From positions 35,816 to 99,815 of the forward strand of contig NZ_LWHG01000004.1 of assembly GCF_001625445.1 (NCBI RefSeq): a stretch of DNA of 64,000 bases, written 5' to 3'. Position numbers and translations under genes: made by a program. Shown here piece after piece: positions 57,462 through 64,000 of this stretch (position 1 is its first letter; every line of letters starts with the position of its first letter). This DNA comes from Haladaptatus sp. R4. GTDB taxonomy: Archaea > Halobacteriota > Halobacteria > Halobacteriales > Haladaptataceae. The notes beneath the pieces were generated by a model, which did not search any database, was not told the DNA's origin, and saw nothing but the letters and a program-made list of their open reading frames with translations.

Positions 57462-60053
57462 ATGAATGGTGAAAAACTACAACACAAATTCAACCGCCGG
57501 TCGTTTGTGAAGACCGTCGGACTGGCATTGGCCAGTACCGCCGTCGCTTCGCGCGGCGTCGGTGCGGTAACGCAACCAGGCGACGACACAGGACTGGACA
57601 AGGACGAACTGCAGAAACTCTCCGTGCAAGGTATCCAACCGCTCGAAAACGGTGTCAAGTTCGACCTCGGGACGAACGAAGCCTACATCCGCCTCTTCGA
57701 CGCCGACTTGGCGAAGATATCCATCCTCGAAGCCGGGGAATCGGAGTTCGAATCGCACGGAATCGCCAAAACGGCGGACGAGTGGGACACGCCACAGTTC
57801 ACGGTACGCGATACTCCGAATCAATACACGCTCGAAACCGACGCTATCACGGTCGAAGTAAAAAAACAGCCTTTCGGAATCAGATTCCTCGACACCGACG
57901 GGAACGTCGTCAACGAGGACCACCTCGACTACGGTACCGCAGGGTACGAGAACGGAAAGCCGTACGTCTTCAAGGAGACGACCGACGACGAGGCGTTCTA
58001 CGGGTTCGGTGAACAGGCGGGGCTGAACCTGAACCAGCGCGGCGAGAGCATCGGCCTCTGGAACACCGACGCGTACTCCTACGGCTTGGACACCAAATAT
58101 CTCTACACCGCGGTTCCGTTCTTCGTCGGCCTGAAACGGGAGAGGGCGTACGGAATCTTCTTCGACAACACCTACCGCTCGTACTACGAGATGGCCTCCG
58201 AATCCGACGACTACTACTACTTCTATGCGAACGGCGGTAAACTCACGTACTACTTCTCGTACGGACCGGAAGTCGGCGACGTTCTGGACCGTTACACTGA
58301 ACTCACCGGGAAGATGGATGTCCCCGCGAAGTGGACACTCGGACTCCACCAGAGCAAGTGGCAGTACACCCCGGAGCAAATTGTGAACGTCGCCCGAACC
58401 TACCGCGAGAAGGAAATCCCGCTCGACACGATGCACTTCGACATCGACTACATGCGTGATTTCCGCGTCTTCACGTGGGACGACGAGTACAAACAGGCTC
58501 TTCAGGAACTGAAGTCCATGGCAGGGCTCCACGCCATCGCCATCAACGATCCGGCCGTGAAGCAGGACTCGGAGTACGACGTCTATCAGGAAGGAACGGA
58601 AAACGACTACTGGGCCAAGAACCCCGACGGCACCACCTACATCGGGGAGGTGTGGCCCGGCGAAGCCGCATTCCCCGACTTCCTGCAGGCAGACGTGCGA
58701 GAGTGGTGGGCCGACAACCACGAAATCCTCTTCGATGCCGGTGTCGACGGTATTTGGAACGACATGAATGAACCGGCCGTGTTCGACGGCCCCTACCATA
58801 CGATGCCCTTGGACATCGTCTTCGGCGACGGTCCGGACACCAAGCGTCACGAGGAGTACCACAACCTCTACGGTCACGACGAAACGTCGGCGACCTACGA
58901 TGCGTTCGGGATGCACAAGCCGAACGAGCGGCCGTTCGTCCTGACTCGTGACATGTACGCGGGGACGCAGCGGTACGCCGCGCTGTGGACGGGCGACAAC
59001 GTCAGCCGCTGGGAACACCTTCAAATGTCCCTCCCGATGAACATGAACATCGGACTGTCCGGCGTTTCCTTCGTCGGTAACGACATCGGTGGGTTCGCAC
59101 AACGCCCCGATGCGGAACTCTTCGGACGGTGGATAGAAGTCGGGGCGTTCCTCCCGTTCTCTCGGATCCACTACGACAGCAACTCGAAGTCGGATGGCGG
59201 CAGTCAGCGCCAGGAACCGTGGGCGTTCGGCGAGGAGGTGGAAGCGATAAGCAAGAAGTACATCGAGATGCGCTATCGGTTGCTCCCGTACCTTTACACG
59301 GCGTTCGCGGAAGCCGCCGAGTCGGGCAAACCGATCCAGCAACCGTTGGTGTACCAATTCCAGAACGACAAGCGGACCCGCGATATCGCTGACCAGTTCA
59401 TGTTTGGCGACACGCTCATGCTCGCACCAGTCGTGGAACCGGATACGACGAGCCGCGAGGTCTACCTACCGAACGGTGCGCGGTGGTCGGAGTTCTGGAC
59501 GGGGGCGGAGTACGAAGGCGGACAGACGTTGACCGTCGATGCACCGCTCGATCATCTCCCCATCTTCGTGAAACGGGATTCCATCATTCCGATGCGCGAG
59601 GTGCAACAGTACACCGACGAGAAACCGCTGAGGACCCTCGAACTGGATACCTACCTCGATCGGGAAGCCACCTACTCGTTCTACGAGGACGACGGGTCTT
59701 CCCTCGATTACGAGACGGGAGCGTACAACGTGACGGAGTTCACCGTCTCGACCGGTCCCGCCGGTCGCTTGGTGACGTTCGACCGCGAGGAAACGGTGCA
59801 GAATTACGACGACTCACAGCTCTCCTCGTACCTGCTGAAACTCGACCGGTCCGAATCCCCGCGGAAGGTACAGGCCGCATGGAAAAAGTACGACGAGGTT
59901 GACGAGGCGGCGGTCAGGGAAACGGCGGAAACGTATACTTACAGCGCGGACGAGGACGCCGTCCTCGTCCACATTCCCGCCGACGAAGGGCACACAGTGC
60001 GGCTGTTCTTCAACGGCCACGGTCACGGTGGGCGCGGCCACGGAAAACAGTAA
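57462..60053 (+). CDS. Tat-exported glycoside hydrolase family 31 enzyme
   Basis: The intact 863-residue protein has a twin-arginine signal, KFNRRSFVKTVGLALAST, then a GH31 fold. An N-terminal mutarotase-like beta domain is followed by the catalytic barrel with nucleophile D434 in IWNDMNEPAVF and acid/base D512 in WTGDNVSRWEH, and by C-terminal beta domains. GH31 enzymes hydrolyse alpha-glucosides or alpha-xylosides; substrate specificity is not visible. The last residues, HGHGGRGHGKQ, form a His/Gly-rich tail. The ATG at 57462 is preferred; a GTG at 57435 and an ATG at 57433 in another frame are less likely. It should act outside the cell. Confidence 0.9.
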   Translation: MNGEKLQHKFNRRSFVKTVGLALASTAVASRGVGAVTQPGDDTGLDKDELQKLSVQGIQPLENGVKFDLGTNEAYIRLFDADLAKISILEAGESEFESHGIAKTADEWDTPQFTVRDTPNQYTLETDAITVEVKKQPFGIRFLDTDGNVVNEDHLDYGTAGYENGKPYVFKETTDDEAFYGFGEQAGLNLNQRGESIGLWNTDAYSYGLDTKYLYTAVPFFVGLKRERAYGIFFDNTYRSYYEMASESDDYYYFYANGGKLTYYFSYGPEVGDVLDRYTELTGKMDVPAKWTLGLHQSKWQYTPEQIVNVARTYREKEIPLDTMHFDIDYMRDFRVFTWDDEYKQALQELKSMAGLHAIAINDPAVKQDSEYDVYQEGTENDYWAKNPDGTTYIGEVWPGEAAFPDFLQADVREWWADNHEILFDAGVDGIWNDMNEPAVFDGPYHTMPLDIVFGDGPDTKRHEEYHNLYGHDETSATYDAFGMHKPNERPFVLTRDMYAGTQRYAALWTGDNVSRWEHLQMSLPMNMNIGLSGVSFVGNDIGGFAQRPDAELFGRWIEVGAFLPFSRIHYDSNSKSDGGSQRQEPWAFGEEVEAISKKYIEMRYRLLPYLYTAFAEAAESGKPIQQPLVYQFQNDKRTRDIADQFMFGDTLMLAPVVEPDTTSREVYLPNGARWSEFWTGAEYEGGQTLTVDAPLDHLPIFVKRDSIIPMREVQQYTDEKPLRTLELDTYLDREATYSFYEDDGSSLDYETGAYNVTEFTVSTGPAGRLVTFDREETVQNYDDSQLSSYLLKLDRSESPRKVQAAWKKYDEVDEAAVRETAETYTYSADEDAVLVHIPADEGHTVRLFFNGHGHGGRGHGKQ

Positions 60054-60215
60054 GCGAGAATCCGACCTCCGATTCCCCACTTTTGTCTCTCCGCTCACCC
60101 AACGGACGGAACTTTCTCCAACTCGGAAGGACCGTTTCGCAAACGAACGGATATTGGAAGGTGTCTCCTGGGGCCTCTGGAAAGAGTTCCTCAACACTTG
60201 CTGTCACGATTAGCA

Positions 60216-60227
60216 CAATTATTTATT
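60216..60227 (+). promoter_or_regulatory. TATA box of the small membrane-protein gene at 60250
   Basis: AATTATTTATTG is centred 28 bases before the ATG at 60250, as expected for a leaderless transcript. Confidence 0.55.
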
Positions 60228-60249
60228 GTTGCTGTTTGAAAGGAAAAGT

Positions 60250-60507
60250 ATGTCCGATGCCGCCCTCCAAAAGACGATTCGCCGGTGTACCGCACTCCTC
60301 GTTATCGCCCTCTCCTCGATTGCCATCACTCTCAGTCCGTCCACATCGAACTCCGGCGACGGACTGTTCGTTCTAATCGCGTACGTGCTGTTTGTGGGTT
60401 CTATTCTGTATCTCGGCTGGAGCATCCAGTTGGAACTGTTCGGCGGTCCCGTTGAGGCGTCGGATGCGGCCGTCGAAAACGAGGATGTGAGTGAAGAAGT
60501 CGAGTGA
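60250..60507 (+). CDS. Small two-helix membrane protein
   Basis: The 85-residue protein has two membrane helices (about 13-30, LLVIALSSIAITLS, and 39-60, LFVLIAYVLFVGSILYLGW) and an acidic C-terminal tail ending EDVSEEVE. No family is evident. A TATA box lies 28 bases upstream, supporting the ATG at 60250. Confidence 0.65.
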   Translation: MSDAALQKTIRRCTALLVIALSSIAITLSPSTSNSGDGLFVLIAYVLFVGSILYLGWSIQLELFGGPVEASDAAVENEDVSEEVE

Positions 60508-60518
60508 GTGTTCGGTTC

Positions 60519-61328
60519 TCAGTTGATCTCGTTGTGCATCGCCTCGATGACCTCGTCGAGGTCCGGTTCGCCGCCGCCCGGTTGTCGGCCGTAGGAGAAC
60601 TCGCCGTTCCCGTCCACCGACTCGCCCTGCGTCCAGCGTTCGTCGGGGTCCGGGCGCTCGTCCTTGGTCGTGGACATGAACTCGTAGTTGAATTCCTGGT
60701 TCTCCTTTTCCTGCGGGAAGCTGTTCGGCACTGGCACGTGGTCCTCCATCGTTTCGAGGGCGGCGTGCCACTGGTTCTGGTGCATCGTATCCCGGGCGAT
60801 GAGGTACGACAGCATGTCCTTCATGCCGGGGTCGTCGGTCATCTCCCAGAGCCGTGCGGCGAGGGTTCGACCGGTCGATTCGGCCATGACGTTCGCGTAC
60901 ATGTCCGCCGCGAGGTTGCCGCTGGCGACGATGTAGTTCCCGGTGAACGGCACGCCGTTGGAATCGACGGGCATCGCGTGCAACCCCGCCGAGAGCGCCT
61001 GCCGTGGCTGTCCGCTGTTCATCATCTCGGCGATGACCGCGTCCTCGCGCGCCGCCTCGCGCTGGGCGTCGGACGCTCCCTCCAAATTCTTCGCCACCGC
61101 CGTCGCGAGCATCTCGATGTGACCGAGTTCCTCCGTCGCGGTTTCCATCAGCAGTCGTCTGTACTCGCCCTTGTCGGCGGGCACCGCGAACGCCTGAAAC
61201 ATGTACTGGAGCGCGACCCGCATCTCACCTTCCGCTCCCCCGATGGCCTGCTGGAGCATCTTGGCGAACCGCGGATCCGGCTCTTCGACCGTCACCTCGT
61301 ACTGGAGTTCGTTGTCGTGGTAGAACAT
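60519..61328 (-). CDS. Manganese catalase
   Basis: The 269-residue four-helix-bundle protein starts MFYHDNELQYEVTVEEPDPR and carries the dimanganese ligands: Glu in GGAEGEMRVALQYMF, Glu-x-x-His in ATEELGHIEML, and later His in RDTMHQNQWH. It disproportionates hydrogen peroxide without haem. The C-terminus is Glu/Asp-rich and Gly-rich. It is divergent from the AI-2E transporter gene, 187 bases away, and is a likely stress-induced gene. Confidence 0.93.
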   Translation of the reverse strand: MFYHDNELQYEVTVEEPDPRFAKMLQQAIGGAEGEMRVALQYMFQAFAVPADKGEYRRLLMETATEELGHIEMLATAVAKNLEGASDAQREAAREDAVIAEMMNSGQPRQALSAGLHAMPVDSNGVPFTGNYIVASGNLAADMYANVMAESTGRTLAARLWEMTDDPGMKDMLSYLIARDTMHQNQWHAALETMEDHVPVPNSFPQEKENQEFNYEFMSTTKDERPDPDERWTQGESVDGNGEFSYGRQPGGGEPDLDEVIEAMHNEIN

Positions 61329-61515
61329 CGTTTTCTCGTGATGAGCGACAAGGGAGACGTGATTAGGCACACTGCCTGCGAGCGCACGGCAGTTAAACGA
61401 CCCCGCGTTCCATCGTCCGCTCTTCTTGAATTCGTCCGTTTCGACCGGTCGATGCTCGCCGAACGTTTCCCGGCCACAACAGTTTGCAAGGAGGAGCCTC
61501 CTATCCCCAAGGAAC

Positions 61516-62712
61516 ATGGTCGATATCAATCTCGATGCCGTGCCGAGTCGTGGCCGAACTGGCTGGTGGATTTTCATCCTTCTCCTCGTCCTCGTCGCGG
61601 CGTACGTCGCGTACTCGTTCATCGGGATGGTGGTTCTGGGCGTCTTCGGCTACTACGCCACCCGGCCCATCTATCGCCAACTCAGTGGTATCACTGAATC
61701 CGACGGGGTGAGTGCAGGGCTGACGCTTCTCGTCGTGTTTCTCCCCATCGTCGTGCTCACGTTCTACGCCGGATTTCAACTCGTCAGTCGGGTCGGATCG
61801 GTGTTCGGAAACACCACCGATTCGGCGCTCGTGACCCACTATCTGGGAGCGCTTCCGAAGGGCCAACAGCGGACGGTTCTGGAGGCCATCCATCACCCAC
61901 AACAACTCCTCTCGAATCCGCAGACGACGGTCATGACCGTGCTCGACGCGGGACTGAAGGTCACCTCCGCCGTCGTCGGTGCGGGGACGCTCATCGCGCT
62001 CGCGGTGACGCTGTCGTACTTCCTGTTGAACCACGACGACCAACTCGCCGACGGTCTCGTCCAACTGTTCGACGGGAAGGACACGGCGGCCTACGGCTAC
62101 GCCGTGGCTGTCGACGAGGACTTGGAGTCCGTCTTCTTCGGGAACCTGCTCTTCGTCATCGGCATGTCCGTCATCGCGTGGGTCGCGTATTCGGGGACGA
62201 ACCTCCTCGCGCCGTCGGGGCTTCACATCCCGATGGTGTTCGTGCTCGCGTTCCTCACCGGCATCGCCAGCCTGATTCCCATCGTCGTCGGCAAACTCGT
62301 CTATATCCCCGTCATCGGCTATCTGGCCTTTCAGGCGGTCGATTCGGGCGGAAACCATCTGGCGTTCGTCGGCGGGGTGCTCGTCGTATACTTCCTCCTC
62401 CTCGACACGCTCCCCCAGACGTTCCTCCAACCGTACATCACGGGTCGTCAACTCGACATGGTGATGATGATGTTCGCGTACCTGCTCGGCCCGATTCTCT
62501 TCGGCTGGTACGGTTTCTTCCTGCTCCCGATACTGTTCATCCTCATGCTCGAAGCGGTTCGCATCGTCCTTCCGGAACTCCTCCACGGGGAATCGCTCAC
62601 GCCGACCGTCTCGATGGGCGAGTCGGTCGGGACGAACCCGTCCTCCGCTCGAAACTCCCCGCCCAATACCGACGGAACGCCGGGCGACGGCTCGGATGCG
62701 GACGCCGAGTGA
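61516..62712 (+). CDS. AI-2E-family transporter
   Basis: The 398-residue protein has about eight membrane helices with the family's central amphipathic segment (LEAIHHPQQLLSNPQTTVM) and the C-terminal helices carrying LPQTFLQPYITGRQLDM and YLLGPILFGWYGFFLLP. It belongs to the AI-2E (PerM/YdiK) superfamily. These proteins move small molecules or ions; some are Na+/H+ antiporters. The substrate here is unknown. The ATG at 61516 fits the family start. Confidence 0.88.
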   Translation: MVDINLDAVPSRGRTGWWIFILLLVLVAAYVAYSFIGMVVLGVFGYYATRPIYRQLSGITESDGVSAGLTLLVVFLPIVVLTFYAGFQLVSRVGSVFGNTTDSALVTHYLGALPKGQQRTVLEAIHHPQQLLSNPQTTVMTVLDAGLKVTSAVVGAGTLIALAVTLSYFLLNHDDQLADGLVQLFDGKDTAAYGYAVAVDEDLESVFFGNLLFVIGMSVIAWVAYSGTNLLAPSGLHIPMVFVLAFLTGIASLIPIVVGKLVYIPVIGYLAFQAVDSGGNHLAFVGGVLVVYFLLLDTLPQTFLQPYITGRQLDMVMMMFAYLLGPILFGWYGFFLLPILFILMLEAVRIVLPELLHGESLTPTVSMGESVGTNPSSARNSPPNTDGTPGDGSDADAE

Positions 62713-62805
62713 ACGTTCGTCCGACCCGACGCTGACGAGGGACGACTTAAAGACCATTAGTAACCGGCCGGAAGATACAGCAGACGGAAGCGAATCTAGT
62801 AGCCA

Positions 62806-64000
62806 ATGCGAGAGTTGCACGTTCATGCGTCGGCAGGCGAGCGGGAGGAAGTCGCCTCCATCCTCGACGAGTACGACATCGATTATACGGTCGTGAGCGA
62901 CGAGGGGGAGGGTGCGCTCTTTTTCTTCCCGCTTCCGACGGCGATGGTAGGTCCGATTCTCGACGAGTTCCGTGACGCGGATATCGAGGAGGACGCCTAC
63001 ACCGTCTCGACGAAGGCCGAACTGGCCGAGACGCCGAACTTTACCGAACTTCGTCAACGCTTCTCCGACTCGATCCACAAACTCTCGAAATCCGAACTGC
63101 ACGCGAAGATCCGGGAGATGCAGTGGCCGTACCAACTCTACTATCTCGGTACCCTCCTGAGCGTCATCGCGGAGCCGCCGCCGGGTTGTTGCTCGATCAA
63201 CCGGCGCTCATCATGGCGCGATGATCATCGCGCCGCAGGTGAGTTCGGCCCTCGCCGCCCCGACCGGCGTCCTTCTGGGTGACTGGGAACTGTTCGTCGG
63301 TAGCGTCAAAGAGCAAGGGCTGGGCCTCGGGATGGCCATCATCGCCGCCGCGGCCTTCGGGTGGTTCGTTCGTTGGACGGGTTTCGTCCCGCCGGGGGTG
63401 TCCGTCGTGCACATCGAACTCATCGGCGTTCGACTCGCGCCGAGTGCCCTCTCGACTATCGGCGCGATCATCGCCGGAGTTGTCGGTGCGTTCGGATACA
63501 CGACCGAGCAGTCCACGACCATCATCGGCGTCATGATCGCGGCCGCGATCATCCCGGCCGCGGCGGTGGTCGGCCTCGCAATCGCATGGATGGAACCACT
63601 GCTGGGTATCGGCGCGGTCCTGCTCTTGCTGGTCAACATCCTCGCCATCAACATCGGCGCGCTGTTCACGCTGATCGGGATGGGCTATCAGCCGAGATGG
63701 CGAGATTCGGACGGTTCGTTCCGGGAATCGATCCCGTCCGGCCAGCGAACGGCGGTCTACGCGACGCTTCTCGTCCTCCTCGTAGCGACTGTCGGCACTG
63801 GAGCGCTGACCGCGTCGAACATCTCGTTCAGCCGAACGACGAACGAACAGGTGGAGACGACGTGAACCAACCGGCGTACTCGAACCTCTCGATGTCCGGC
63901 GTCCAGACGGGGTACCGGCGGCATGGGGTGGGAATCGAAACCGGCGAACGGTGACGGTGCACGTCAGTAGGAGTTCGAACACCGGGTACAGTGACCTTCC
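62806..64000 (+). pseudogene. DUF389 (TIGR00341) membrane protein, at least three probable frameshifts, cut by window end
   Basis: The start MRELHVHASAGEREEVASIL leads into the DUF389 domain. Losses near 63173 and 63217 (ATGGCGCG for ATGGGCGCG) join VIA to AAGLLLDQPALIMG and MIIAPQVSSALAAPTGVLLG, the family's conserved core. Helices follow up to NISFSRTTNEQV. The open frame stops at 63865, but NQPAYSNLSMSGVQTGY and later TVTVHVSRSSNTGY in other frames are the usual continuation, so the real gene runs beyond base 64000. Function of the family is unknown; it may be a channel or transporter. Confidence 0.8.

Overview
The window comes from a haloarchaeon (class Halobacteria). Proteins are very acidic, base composition is G+C rich, and many genes have a TATA-like box 25-30 bases before the first ATG (leaderless transcripts). 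It also carries families typical of haloarchaea: a HalX response regulator, HalOD1, HTH-10 regulators, an Lrp-TRASH copper regulator, a lipid-anchored halocyanin, SHOCT, and many small zinc ribbons. I see no rRNA, tRNA, CRISPR array, insertion sequence, integrase or replication origin. The genus cannot be read from the sequence.

Layout. 1-2.7 kb: 5' part of a copper ATPase (copA), a lipoprotein, an SPW-type membrane protein, a thioesterase. 2.7-6.8 kb: nrdR-nrdA-nrdB ribonucleotide reductase operon with a pair of NrdR boxes. 7-9.9 kb: a Rieske protein, the Lrp-TRASH regulator and a CopZ-like chaperone. 9.9-14.1 kb: hemE, an ABC permease, hemG-hemH. 14.3-22.8 kb: small regulators, universal stress protein, SprT-like protein, HalX, hydrolase, GNAT, DUF192, a tandem EthD protein, an M24 peptidase. 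22.9-24.5 kb: a badly broken EamA transporter and a 0.7 kb non-coding region with long inverted repeats. 24.5-36 kb: HD protein, epimerase, ThDP enzyme, halocyanin, membrane and propeller proteins, gamma-glutamyltransferase. 36-43.4 kb: tatA, thioredoxin, Lrp, metallo-beta-lactamase, HAD, DUF4396, aldo/keto reductase. 43.5-48.4 kb: sensor kinase, enolase-superfamily enzyme, HTH-10, HalOD1 pair. 48.7-53.4 kb: a 2-oxoacid/acetoin dehydrogenase cluster (E1 alpha, E1 beta, AcoX-like, convergent E2). 53.5-64 kb: zinc ribbons, GNAT, amino-acid permease, Tat-exported GH31 glycosidase, manganese catalase, AI-2E transporter, and a DUF389 protein running off the end.

Linked functions. Copper handling is represented by copA, the Lrp-TRASH regulator, copZ and halocyanin. 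Deoxynucleotide supply is a self-contained regulated operon whose beta subunit looks like the Tyr-less (class Ic) type. hemE/hemG/hemH suggest a late haem route through uroporphyrinogen decarboxylation. TatA fits the Tat-type signals on the GH31 enzyme and the halocyanin.

Caveat. About 40 apparent one- or two-base indels break about 21 otherwise well-conserved genes; where the missing base can be placed it is often one G of a GG pair. I read these mainly as uncorrected sequencing errors. Such genes are listed once, over their full span, as type pseudogene, with the break positions given.
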